A DNA stretch of 64,000 bases from Variovorax sp. Root473. GTDB lineage: Bacteria > Pseudomonadota > Gammaproteobacteria > Burkholderiales > Burkholderiaceae_C. The stretch spans positions 1,333,155 to 1,397,154 of the forward strand of contig NZ_LMEV01000017.1 in the NCBI RefSeq assembly GCF_001426505.1, given 5' to 3'. The position numbers and the translations under genes are program-made. Shown here piece after piece: positions 35,176 to 43,663 of this stretch. Each line of letters starts with the position of its first letter. The first letter of the stretch is position 1. A model generated the notes under the pieces. That model made no database searches. It had not been told where the DNA came from and saw only the letters and a program-made list of their open reading frames with translations.

Positions 35176-35820
35176 ATGTCTCGATGGCGACTCGTCCTCC
35201 TGCTGCTGGTGGGGGTCACGTATGCCGGCCTCTCCCACTGGATGACGCTGTTCCACGCCACCGAGCCGTGGGCCGTGGTGGTGTTGCTCGGGCCGCTGTG
35301 GATCGCGGCCATGGGCTGCGCCGCCAGCTGGTTCGGCCGCTGGGGCCTGGCCGTTGCGGCAGCGCTGGGCATCGGCGGCTTCTCGCTCGTCTTTCTCGGT
35401 GAGGCGGGCGACACCAATCGCCTGTATGTGCTGCAGCACATCGGCATCAATGGCGCGCTCTGCGGCTGGTTTGGCTCGACGCTGCGCGGCAAGGGCTTAC
35501 CGCTGATCACCCAGTTCGCGCAGCGCGTGCACCCGCTGAAGGGGCACATGCTGTCGTACACCACGCACCTGACGCAGATCTGGACGGTGTACTTCGCCGT
35601 GGTGGTCGTGTCATCGATCGTGGTCTACCTGACGATGTCGTTCTCGGCCTGGTCGCTGCTGGCCAACGTGCTGTCGCCACTGAGCGTGGCGCTGCTGTTC
35701 GTGGGCGAGCACCTCGTGCGCTACCGCCTGCATCCCGAATTCGAACGCACGCGGCTCGTCGATGCGGTGCGCGCGTTCTATGGCACCTCGACGGTGGACA
35801 ACGGCGCCGGCGGCCGATGA
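35176..35820 (+). CDS. COG4648 membrane protein (214 aa)
   Basis: Inner-membrane protein with about six hydrophobic segments, of the COG4648 family found in aryl polyene and related lipid clusters. Recognisable segments are YAGLSHWMTLFHATEPWAVV and QFAQRVHPLKGHMLSYTTHL, and FVGEHLVRYRLHPEFERTRL lies near the C-terminus. Biochemical role unknown. It starts three bases after the ACP stop and overlaps the ligase gene by 4 bases. Confidence 0.85.
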   Translation: MSRWRLVLLLLVGVTYAGLSHWMTLFHATEPWAVVVLLGPLWIAAMGCAASWFGRWGLAVAAALGIGGFSLVFLGEAGDTNRLYVLQHIGINGALCGWFGSTLRGKGLPLITQFAQRVHPLKGHMLSYTTHLTQIWTVYFAVVVVSSIVVYLTMSFSAWSLLANVLSPLSVALLFVGEHLVRYRLHPEFERTRLVDAVRAFYGTSTVDNGAGGR

Positions 35821-37556
35821 AACAGGTGCAGGCAGCCCGCGTGACGACCGACACCGCTTCTTCCTCTTTTCTGCCGCTGCTCGCGGACCGCAACCCCGAC
35901 GCCCCGCTGGCGTGGCGTGGCGGCCAACCGGTCAGCACGCGCCAGTTCCTGGCCGATGTCGCGCGCCTGGCGCCCGTGCTGCCCGCGGAAGGTCCGGCCG
36001 TCAACCTGTGCCTCGACCGCTACGCCTTCGCCGTCAGCCTGGGCGCCGCGCTGGTGCGCGGCCATGCCAGCCTGCTGCCGCCCGACGCGCGGCCCGACAC
36101 GCTGGCACGCCTGACCGAAACCGGCGGCCCGCACCTGTTTGCGCTGACCGACGACATCGGGCTCGAAACACCCGGCATGCAGCGTCTGCCGGTCGAACCC
36201 GTTCCGGGTCCGGCGGCCGATGCGCCGGTGCCCGCCATCGACGGCGGCCGGCATGCGGCCAGCCTGCTCACGTCGGGCTCCACCGGGGTGCCGCAGCCGC
36301 ACGCGAAAGCCTGGCGCACGCTGGTCGGCGATGTCGAGGTTGCGGTCGAGCGGCTGTGCCGTGTGCTGCAGCGGCCCACGCTCGAAGGGCTCACGCTGGT
36401 CGCGACCGTACCGGTGCAGCACAGCTACGGGCTCGAATCGTCGGTGCTGCTCGCGATGCTCGGCGGCGCGGCCTTCGAAACCGGGCGACCGTTCTTCCCG
36501 GCCGACGTCGCGAAGGCGCTGGCCTCGGTGCCGCGCCCGCGCGCGCTGGTGACCACGCCGTTCCACCTGAAGACGCTGCTGCTGTCGGGCATCGAGTTGC
36601 CGCCGGTCGACCTGATCCTGTCGGCCACCGCGCCGCTGTCGCCGCAACTGGCTGCGCAGGCCGAGCAGGCGCTGGGCGGGGTGCTGCTCGAAATCTACGG
36701 CAGCACCGAGTCGGGCCAGGTGGCCACGCGCCGCACGACCGACAGCGAGATTTGGGAAACCTTCGGCGAGATCCGCGTGCACGCCGAGCCGGGGGAGGGC
36801 GATGGCCCCGAGCGCTTCATCTTCAGCGGCGACTTCATCCCTGAACCGACGCCAATGGCCGACGTGCTCGAACTGCTCGATGCGCGCCGCTTTCGGCTGT
36901 TCGGCCGCGCCAACGACCTGATCCACGTCGCTGGCCGACGCAGCTCGCTGGCGCACCTGAACTATCACCTCAACAGCATTGCCGGCGTCGAGGACGGCGC
37001 CTTCTGGCTGCCCGACGAAGTGGCCGACGGCGTGGTGCGGCCGGTCGCGTTCGTGGTCGCGCCCACGCTGTCGGCAACCGACATCATTGCTGCATTGCGG
37101 CAACGCCTGGAGCCCGTGTTCGTGCCGCGCCGCGTGGTGCAGGTCAAGGCCTTTCCGCGTGAAGGCACGGGCAAGCTCACGGTGCGGGCGCTGCGCGAAT
37201 TTGCGCTGGCCCAGCTGGCCGACGACCAGACGTCGGTGCAGATGGCGCACACGGTGCCGGTCGACCATCCGGCCTTTGCCGGCCATTTCCCCGGTCAGCC
37301 GCTGGTGCCCGGCGCGTTGCTGCTGGCCGAAGTCATGGAGGTCGTGCGGCGCGTGCCGGCCTTGTCGGCGCGGCTCGGCCCGAGCCCGACGCTCGCGGCG
37401 GCCAAGTTCCTCGCGCCCGTGCGCCCTGGCAGTACGCTCTCCATCGCGCTGCAGCCGGAGGCCGGCACAGGCCGCGGCGTGCGCTTCGACGTGCGCTGCG
37501 ACGGCGTGGTGGCTGTCACCGGCCGCTGGACGGCTGTGCCAGAGTCGGCGGGATGA
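35817..37556 (+). CDS. AMP-dependent acyl ligase fused to a hotdog dehydratase (579 aa)
   Basis: N-terminal adenylation domain with the AMP motif LLTSGSTGVPQPHAKAW at residues 150-166, then IYGSTESGQVATR and the hinge/C-terminal part with REGTGKLTVRAL (Lys). From about residue 470 there is a FabA/FabZ-like hotdog domain with the motif HPAFAGHFPGQPLVPGA. In E. coli-type aryl polyene clusters these are, as I recall, two proteins (ligase ApeH and dehydratase ApeI); here they are joined. The ligase likely loads a starter acid onto the ACP, and the dehydratase removes water from 3-hydroxyacyl-ACP. ATGA overlaps on both sides. Confidence 0.87.
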   Translation: MKQVQAARVTTDTASSSFLPLLADRNPDAPLAWRGGQPVSTRQFLADVARLAPVLPAEGPAVNLCLDRYAFAVSLGAALVRGHASLLPPDARPDTLARLTETGGPHLFALTDDIGLETPGMQRLPVEPVPGPAADAPVPAIDGGRHAASLLTSGSTGVPQPHAKAWRTLVGDVEVAVERLCRVLQRPTLEGLTLVATVPVQHSYGLESSVLLAMLGGAAFETGRPFFPADVAKALASVPRPRALVTTPFHLKTLLLSGIELPPVDLILSATAPLSPQLAAQAEQALGGVLLEIYGSTESGQVATRRTTDSEIWETFGEIRVHAEPGEGDGPERFIFSGDFIPEPTPMADVLELLDARRFRLFGRANDLIHVAGRRSSLAHLNYHLNSIAGVEDGAFWLPDEVADGVVRPVAFVVAPTLSATDIIAALRQRLEPVFVPRRVVQVKAFPREGTGKLTVRALREFALAQLADDQTSVQMAHTVPVDHPAFAGHFPGQPLVPGALLLAEVMEVVRRVPALSARLGPSPTLAAAKFLAPVRPGSTLSIALQPEAGTGRGVRFDVRCDGVVAVTGRWTAVPESAG

Positions 37557-38563
37557 AGCACACCGACGCCGAAACGCGCGCCGTGGACGAAGCGGCGCGG
37601 CAGACCGCCCGCCCGGCGGCCCAGCAGGGCGACTGGGCGCGCGCGCCCGAGCGCAGCAACATGCTGGCGCTGCGCTTCATCTGCCTGATGGCGCTGGTGT
37701 GCGGGCGCCATGTCACGCGGCTGCTGCTGCCGCCGATCAGCCTGTACTTCCTGCTGTTTGCGCCGGCGCCGCGCCGCTATATCAAACGCTACCTGTTTCG
37801 CGCCATCGGTCCGCGTGCGGGCTGGATCGACGGCTACCGCTTGCTGCACGCGTTTTCTTCGACGGTGCTCGATCGCGTGTACTTTCTGCGCGGGCGCATG
37901 GACCTGTTCAAGGTGAAGATCGAAGGCAACGAACCCGTCGAGGCCGAGGCGGCCGAAGGGCGGGGTGCTTTCTTGCTCGGCGCGCACATCGGCAGCTTCG
38001 AGGTGCTCGGTGCCTGCAGGCAGCAGGCGCACCAGAACCGCATGCGGCTGGCGATGCTGATGTATCCCGACAACGCGCAGCGCATCACCGCCATCCTGAA
38101 TGCGATCGCGCTGCCCGAGATGCGGCCGCACGTGATCTCGCTGGGACGGCCGCATTCGATGCTCGCGCTGCGCGACTGGCTCGATGGCGGCGGCCTCGGC
38201 GGCATGCTCGCCGACCGCACGCTGCCGGGCAGCGAGGAACAGCCGGCGAACCAGCGCGGCAACAACATCGTGCTGCCTTTCCTGGGGCAGCCGGCGGTCT
38301 TCAACGACGGCCCGTTCCGGCTTGCGGCGCTGTTGCGCCGCAAGGTGTTCTTCATGGCCGGCATGTATGGCGGCGGTGACCGCTACGATGTCCGGTTCGA
38401 TCCGCTGGCCGATTTCGGCACGCCGTTCGCCGATGCCGCGGAGCGTGAACGCCGCATCCGAAGCGCCGTCGAAGCCTATGTGGCCCGCCTCGAGGCGCTG
38501 TGCCGCGCCTACCCGTACAACTGGTTCAACTTTCATGATTTCTGGCTCGAAGATGCGGCTTGA
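37553..38563 (+). CDS. LpxL/HtrB-like acyltransferase (336 aa)
   Basis: Membrane-associated acyltransferase of the lauroyl/myristoyl transferase type that moves an acyl chain to a glycolipid or phospholipid acceptor. The catalytic HX4E-type motif is in LLGAHIGSFEVLG. A hydrophobic segment occurs near residues 38-70 (FICLMALVCGRHVTRLLLPP). The polar N-terminal 35 residues are not part of the core. Homologues in aryl polyene operons are proposed to anchor the polyene to a lipid. It overlaps the ligase gene by 4 and the LolA-like gene by 11 bases. Confidence 0.87.
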   Translation: MKHTDAETRAVDEAARQTARPAAQQGDWARAPERSNMLALRFICLMALVCGRHVTRLLLPPISLYFLLFAPAPRRYIKRYLFRAIGPRAGWIDGYRLLHAFSSTVLDRVYFLRGRMDLFKVKIEGNEPVEAEAAEGRGAFLLGAHIGSFEVLGACRQQAHQNRMRLAMLMYPDNAQRITAILNAIALPEMRPHVISLGRPHSMLALRDWLDGGGLGGMLADRTLPGSEEQPANQRGNNIVLPFLGQPAVFNDGPFRLAALLRRKVFFMAGMYGGGDRYDVRFDPLADFGTPFADAAERERRIRSAVEAYVARLEALCRAYPYNWFNFHDFWLEDAA

Positions 38564-39170
38564 TTGGCTTTGCAGGGTGTTGGTGCTCGCCGTGGCTTTC
38601 TGCGCCGCGCCGGCCTGGGCGGCGTTCGACCTGCCTGAGTTGATGGGCCTGCTGTCCAGGCAGAAGAGCGGCGAAGCGCGCTTTACCGAACAACGCTTCG
38701 TGCACGGCCTGGAAGGCCCGCTCGACGCGAGTGGCACGTTGAGCTTCGAGGCGCCCGACAAGCTGGTGCGCCGCACGCTCTCGCCGCGCATCGAAACGAT
38801 GGCGGTTGATGGCAACACGCTGACCTTGTCGCGCGGCAACCGCAATCGCACGCTGGCGCTGGACAGCATGCCCGAGCTGCTGGGGCTGGTCGAAGCCATG
38901 CGCGGCACCCTGACCGGCGACGGCACCACGCTGCAGCGCTATTTCAAGAGCACGGTGACGGGCGTTGCCAACCAATGGACGCTCGACCTGGTCCCCAATG
39001 ACAGCCGGCTGGCGGCGCAGGTGCGCAGCATGCGCATCACCGGCCGCGGCGGTGAGGTGCTGGGGTTGGAGATGGAGTTCGTGGGCGGCGACCGATCGGT
39101 CATGAACATCTCGCCCAACTCGCCGCCGTCGGCGGTGCCGGCCGGCGCTCCCCGGCGCGCGACGCCGTGA
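38553..39170 (+). CDS. LolA-like periplasmic lipid/lipoprotein carrier (205 aa)
   Basis: Periplasmic chaperone of the LolA/LolB fold. The signal peptide is LVLAVAFCAAPAWA, after which FDLPELMGLLSRQKSGEARF and FTEQRFVHGLEGPLDASGTL are the LolA-like openings. ATG at 38553 gives MRLDWLCRVLVL. Such proteins in polyene clusters are expected to carry the finished lipid through the periplasm. It overlaps the acyltransferase by 11 bases and the MMPL gene by 4 (GTGA). Confidence 0.85.
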   Translation: MRLDWLCRVLVLAVAFCAAPAWAAFDLPELMGLLSRQKSGEARFTEQRFVHGLEGPLDASGTLSFEAPDKLVRRTLSPRIETMAVDGNTLTLSRGNRNRTLALDSMPELLGLVEAMRGTLTGDGTTLQRYFKSTVTGVANQWTLDLVPNDSRLAAQVRSMRITGRGGEVLGLEMEFVGGDRSVMNISPNSPPSAVPAGAPRRATP

Positions 39171-41572
39171 ATCTGGCGCAGGCGGGCGGCCCGCCGGGGT
39201 GGTCGCGCCGCATCGTCGTCCTGCTGGCATGGCTGCTGGTCGTGGGCCTGGGCGCGGTCGTCATCGCGCGCACGCAGATCGGCGCCGACCTGTCGGCTTT
39301 TCTTCCCAAGAGCCCGGACCTGCGCCAGCGCGTGCTGATCGAGCAGCTGCAAAGCGGCATCGCCTCGCGCACGCTGATGCTGGGTTTCGAGGGGGGCAGC
39401 GTCGAACAGCGCGCCGAAGTCTCTCGCGCTGTCGGCAAGGCGATGCGCGACAGCAAGCTCTTCGACCTGGTGCAGAACGGCGACGTGAGCGACTGGAGCG
39501 AGGCCGGCACCTGGGTGTTCGAGCACCGCTACCAGCTGTCGCCCGGCGTGATGCCGGGGCAGTTCACGGTGGCCGGGTTGCGCGACGCCATCATCGACAC
39601 GCTGTCGATGCTCGGCACACCGGCTGGCAACGCGATCAAGCCGTTGCTCGACCGCGACCCGACCGGCGAGACCCAGCGCGTCGCAATGGAACTGGTGCCG
39701 GCAAGCGCGCCGCGCAGCGAGGGCGGCGTGTGGATGTCGCGCGATGCGCCGCGTGCGCTCATGATCGCCACCACGCGTGCGGCGGGTGGCGACCTGGATG
39801 CGCAGGCCCTCGCCATCGCGCGCGTGCAGGCCGCCTATGAAGCCGCCGTGCGCAGCATGGGTGAAGCCACTCCCAAGCTGCTGCTGAGCGGACCGCCCGT
39901 GTTCTCGGTGATGAGCCGCGAAAAGATCAAGACCGAAGCCATCCATCTTGCAGTGGTCGGCGGCATCGTGATGAGCGTGCTGCTGCTGCTGGCTTTTGCC
40001 TCGCCGCGCGCGCTCGTCATCGCCTTCCTGCCGGTGGCCACGGGCGTGGTCGTCGGCACGGCATCGGTCAGCCTGGTGTTCGGCTCGGTGCACGGGCTCA
40101 CACTGGGCTTCGGCAGCACGCTGATCGGCGAGACGGTCGACTACGCCATCTACTACCTGATCCAGGCGCGCGGTGCGGCCATGGCCGGCACCGGCTGGCA
40201 GCGCTGGCGCGAGGTGCATTGGCCCACGGTGAGGCTCGGCCTGCTGACGTCTGTGTGCGGCTTTGCGGCGCTGGTGTTCTCGGGCTTCCCGGGGCTGGCG
40301 CAACTGGGGGTGTTCTCGATCGCGGGGCTCGTGTCCGCCGCGTTGGCCACGCGCTACGTGCTGCCGGTGCTGGCGCCCGATGGCGCGACCGGCATGGGCA
40401 TGCGCCGGCACATGGCGAGGCTGGCGGGCCTGTTGGTGCGCGGCCTGCCGCGCCTGCGCTGGCCGTTGGCGGCGCTCGGTGTGGCGGCGCTGGCGCTGGT
40501 GCTGTGGCAGGGCGGCCATCTGTGGCGCGCCGACCTGAGCGCGATGAGCCCGGTGCCGCGCTCGGCCCAGCAGCTCGACGAGATGCTGCGCAAGGACATC
40601 GGCGCCAGCGACGGCGGCGTGCTCGTGGTGGCCTTCGGCGACGACGAACAGGCTGCGCTGCGTCACACCGAGGCCGCGGCCGCGCGCCTCGATGCGCTGG
40701 TCGACAAGGGCGAGCTCAGCGGCTACGAGACGGTGACCCGCGTGCTGCCGAGCGTGGCGGCGCAGACCGCGCGCCTGGCCAGCCTGCCCGATGCCGACAC
40801 GCTGCGCGCCAACCTGGCTGAGGCGACCAAGGGCCTGCCGCTGCCGGCGTCCCGGCTCGGCGCCTTCGTGACCGACGTGGAGGCCGCGCGCACGCAGGCG
40901 CCCGTGCAGCGCGCCGACCTCATGGGCGGTCCGCTGGGTTCCGTGGTCAACACGCTGATGTACGAGCGGCCGGGTGGTGGCTGGTCCACGCTGGTCGTGC
41001 TGCATCCCGGTCCGGGCTTCGACCAGGGGCGCCTCGAAGCTGCGCTGGCCGGCCTGCCCGAGGTGCAGGTGGTGGACGTCGGACGCGAACTCGGCGGCCT
41101 CTACAAGCGCTATCTGCATGAGGCCTTCGTGCAGGTGCTGCTGGGTGCGCTGGCAGTGGTGGTGCTGCTGGGCGTGTACCTGCGTTCGTGGCGCCGTCTG
41201 CTGGCCGTGTGCCAGCCGCTGCTGTTCGCGGTGGTGCTCACGCTGGGCGGCATGGCCCTGGCGCAGGCCGCGCTCGGCATCCTGCACCTTGTGGGGCTGT
41301 TGCTGATCGTCGCCGTGGGCTCGAACTACGCGCTGTTCTTCGACCAGCTGCGCACGACCGGGCGTGCCGACGAAGACACGCTGGCCTCGCTGATGCTGGC
41401 CAACCTCACGACGGTGGTGTCGTTCGGACTGATCGCGATCTCGGACATTCCGGCGCTGTCGTCCATCGGCCGCGTGGTGGCGCCGGGCGCCTTGCTGGCG
41501 TTGCTGCTGTCGGCTGCGTTCGCACGCAACGTGGCGCCCGGCAAGGGCCCGAGCCCGCAGCGACCGCGCTGA
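39167..41572 (+). CDS. MMPL/RND-type lipid exporter (801 aa)
   Basis: Large inner-membrane exporter with about 12 segments in two halves, each with a periplasmic loop, as in MMPL proteins of mycobacteria and polyene clusters. The first half holds VVGLGAVVIARTQIGADLSAF and GSTLIGETVDYAIYYLIQAR, which contains the Asp/Tyr pair of the proton path. The second half has the corresponding VGSNYALFFDQLRTTG. The start is GTG at 39167, overlapping the LolA-like stop. It probably extracts the lipid from the inner membrane for the LolA-like carrier. Confidence 0.9.
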   Translation: MNLAQAGGPPGWSRRIVVLLAWLLVVGLGAVVIARTQIGADLSAFLPKSPDLRQRVLIEQLQSGIASRTLMLGFEGGSVEQRAEVSRAVGKAMRDSKLFDLVQNGDVSDWSEAGTWVFEHRYQLSPGVMPGQFTVAGLRDAIIDTLSMLGTPAGNAIKPLLDRDPTGETQRVAMELVPASAPRSEGGVWMSRDAPRALMIATTRAAGGDLDAQALAIARVQAAYEAAVRSMGEATPKLLLSGPPVFSVMSREKIKTEAIHLAVVGGIVMSVLLLLAFASPRALVIAFLPVATGVVVGTASVSLVFGSVHGLTLGFGSTLIGETVDYAIYYLIQARGAAMAGTGWQRWREVHWPTVRLGLLTSVCGFAALVFSGFPGLAQLGVFSIAGLVSAALATRYVLPVLAPDGATGMGMRRHMARLAGLLVRGLPRLRWPLAALGVAALALVLWQGGHLWRADLSAMSPVPRSAQQLDEMLRKDIGASDGGVLVVAFGDDEQAALRHTEAAAARLDALVDKGELSGYETVTRVLPSVAAQTARLASLPDADTLRANLAEATKGLPLPASRLGAFVTDVEAARTQAPVQRADLMGGPLGSVVNTLMYERPGGGWSTLVVLHPGPGFDQGRLEAALAGLPEVQVVDVGRELGGLYKRYLHEAFVQVLLGALAVVVLLGVYLRSWRRLLAVCQPLLFAVVLTLGGMALAQAALGILHLVGLLLIVAVGSNYALFFDQLRTTGRADEDTLASLMLANLTTVVSFGLIAISDIPALSSIGRVVAPGALLALLLSAAFARNVAPGKGPSPQRPR

Positions 41573-42426
41573 TGGGAAAATCCGGCCCCACCATGTCGTC
41601 GCCTTCCGCCCCTGTCGCCGCCTCCGAGTCCTGGCCCTGGCCGCCGGCCATGCGCGCCAGTGTGGCCGTGCATGCGGCGGCCTTGGGCGCCGGCGTGCTG
41701 GTGCCGGGGGCATGGCCCTGGGCCCTTGGCGCGGTCGTGCTGAACCATGCGCTGATCACCGGGGCGGGCCTCACGCCGCGTAGCAACCTGCTCGGCCCGA
41801 ACGTCACACGCCTGCCCGAAGCGGCCAGTGCCCGCCGCGAAGTGGCGATCACCATCGACGACGGCCCAGAGCCCGAGGTCACGCCTCGCGTGCTCGACCT
41901 GCTGGACGCGCACGGCCAGCGCGCCACCTTCTTCTGCATCGCCGAGCGCGTGCAGGCGCATCCGGCGCTGGCGCGCGAGATCGTCGCGCGCGGCCACAGC
42001 ATCCAGAACCACACGGCGCAGCATCGGCACAACTTCTCCTTCCTCGGCCCGCGCGGCTTCGCGGCGGAGATCACCCGGGCACAGGACATCCTGACCGACG
42101 TGACCGGCCAGCGACCGACCTGTTTCCGTGCGCCCGCCGGCCTGCGCAACCCGTTCCTCGAACCCGTGCTGCACCGCCTCGGCCTCTCGCTGGTGAGCTG
42201 GACGCGGCGCGGTTTCGACACCCGCGAAGGCGACGCCACCAAGGTGATGGCGCGCCTCGCCCGCAACCTGCAGGCACGCGACATCCTGCTGCTGCACGAC
42301 GGCAACGCCGCGCGCACCGCGGCGGGTCAACCCGTTCTGCTCGAGGTGCTGCCCTTGTTGCTCCAGCGCCTGCGCACCGACGGCTTGCGTGCCGTGACCC
42401 TGCCTGAAGGATTGAAGACCGCATGA
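41572..42426 (+). CDS. Polysaccharide deacetylase family protein (284 aa)
   Basis: NodB-type carbohydrate esterase. Motifs are ITIDDGPEPEVTPRVLDLL (catalytic Asp pair), HSIQNHTAQH (zinc His), CFRAPAGLRNPF and DILLLHDGNAA. The N-terminus has one or two membrane segments (AVHAAALGAGVLVPGAWPWA), so the enzyme is membrane-anchored. ATG at 41572 shares one base with the MMPL stop (TGATG); an ATG at 41593 is an alternative. It would remove acetyl groups from a sugar, which suggests that the product of this operon has, or is attached to, an amino sugar. Not a standard aryl polyene gene as I recall. Confidence 0.88.
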   Translation: MGKSGPTMSSPSAPVAASESWPWPPAMRASVAVHAAALGAGVLVPGAWPWALGAVVLNHALITGAGLTPRSNLLGPNVTRLPEAASARREVAITIDDGPEPEVTPRVLDLLDAHGQRATFFCIAERVQAHPALAREIVARGHSIQNHTAQHRHNFSFLGPRGFAAEITRAQDILTDVTGQRPTCFRAPAGLRNPFLEPVLHRLGLSLVSWTRRGFDTREGDATKVMARLARNLQARDILLLHDGNAARTAAGQPVLLEVLPLLLQRLRTDGLRAVTLPEGLKTA

Positions 42427-43193
42427 GCGCCGTGATGCCCTCGACGATGACCACCGACCAAGCCTGGCGCGAACTCCACGAAGCCGCGACCGTTCCCTAC
42501 AAGAAGGGCGGCACCTTCGCCTGGCAATTCGCACGCGGCAAGCTCGGGCGCGACCCGGTGTTCCGAGGCTTGCTCGAGCGCGGCCTGATCGACGCGCAGC
42601 ACCGGCGCGTGGTCGACATCGGCTGCGGGCAGGGCCTCTTCGTGAGCCTGCTGGCATCGATGAGCACGATGCAGCAACAAGGGCGCTGGCCGGCCTCATG
42701 GGCCGCCACGCCGGCCGCCGCGGACTACACGGGCATCGAGCTGATGCCGAAGGACGTGGCGCGCGCCGAGGCGTCGGTCGGCCACCTGAAGCCCACGCCG
42801 CGCCTGGTGTGCGCCGACATGTGCTCGGCCGCCTTGCCCGACTGCGATCTGGTCGTGATCCTCGACGTGCTGCACTACGTGGACCTCGCCGCGCAAGAAG
42901 GCGTGCTGACCCGCGTGCGCGACGCGCTGCGGCGCGGCGGCAACCCGAAGGCGCGCCTGCTGCTGCGCGTGGGCGATGCATCGAGCACGCGCGGTTTCGC
43001 GATCAGCCAATGGGTCGATCGCACCGTGACGCGCATCCGCGGCCACAAGGTCTCGCCGACCTGGGGCCGCCCGCTGGCCGAGTGGATCGCCGTGCTGCAG
43101 CGCCTGGGTTTCCGCGTGCAGAGCATGCCGATGAGCGAAGGCACACCCTTCGCCAACGTGCTGCTGGTGGCCGACCTGGAGACCGTCGCTTGA
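42423..43193 (+). CDS. Class I SAM-dependent methyltransferase (256 aa)
   Basis: Predicted methyltransferase with the SAM-binding motif RVVDIGCGQGLFV at residues 62-74 and the acidic loop TGIELMP later. VVILDVLHYVD is motif IV. Aryl polyenes carry aryl methyl groups, and a methyltransferase is a normal part of such clusters; the target here is not determined. No signal peptide. 4-base overlaps with the deacetylase and (TTGA) with the dehydratase. Confidence 0.83.
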   Translation: MSAVMPSTMTTDQAWRELHEAATVPYKKGGTFAWQFARGKLGRDPVFRGLLERGLIDAQHRRVVDIGCGQGLFVSLLASMSTMQQQGRWPASWAATPAAADYTGIELMPKDVARAEASVGHLKPTPRLVCADMCSAALPDCDLVVILDVLHYVDLAAQEGVLTRVRDALRRGGNPKARLLLRVGDASSTRGFAISQWVDRTVTRIRGHKVSPTWGRPLAEWIAVLQRLGFRVQSMPMSEGTPFANVLLVADLETVA

Positions 43194-43663
43194 CGGCACC
43201 GCAGACGCTCGACCGCGCGGGCATTGCCGCGCGCATTCCGCACAGCGGCAGCATGTGCCTGCTGGAGCGCCTCGAAGGCTGGGATGCCGGGTCGATCCAT
43301 TGCAGCACCACGACGCACAGCCAGGCGGACAATCCGCTGCGCACCGAGAGCGGCCTGCTTGCACCCAACGCCATCGAGTACGCGGCGCAGGCGATGGCGC
43401 TGCACGGCGGCCTGCTGGCGACGGAGGGCAGCACGCCGTCGGCCGGCTTCCTGGCCAGCGCGCGCAACGTGAAGCTGGCGGTGGCGCGGCTGGACGACAT
43501 CGACGGGGCATTGCAGGTGCGCGCCCAGCGACTGTCCGGCGACGACCGGCAGGTCTTGTATGAATTCACGGTGGCGGCCGACGACGGCCGCCTGCTGGCC
43601 GAGGGCCGCGCCGTGGTGGTCTTGAACACGCCGCTGGCGGACACGGAAGGCACACCGTCATGA
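43190..43663 (+). CDS. 3-hydroxyacyl-ACP dehydratase, ApeP/FabZ-like (157 aa)
   Basis: Hotdog-fold dehydratase, the second one in the operon. ARIPHSGSMCLLERLEGWD corresponds to the N-terminal part of ApeP-like proteins, and LLAPNAIEYAAQAMALHGGL to the central helix with the catalytic acidic residue. I place the start at TTG 43190-43192 because the conserved N-terminal part needs it and it overlaps the methyltransferase stop (TTGA). It probably acts with the FabG-like reductase on the growing chain. Confidence 0.82.
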   Translation: MTAPQTLDRAGIAARIPHSGSMCLLERLEGWDAGSIHCSTTTHSQADNPLRTESGLLAPNAIEYAAQAMALHGGLLATEGSTPSAGFLASARNVKLAVARLDDIDGALQVRAQRLSGDDRQVLYEFTVAADDGRLLAEGRAVVVLNTPLADTEGTPS

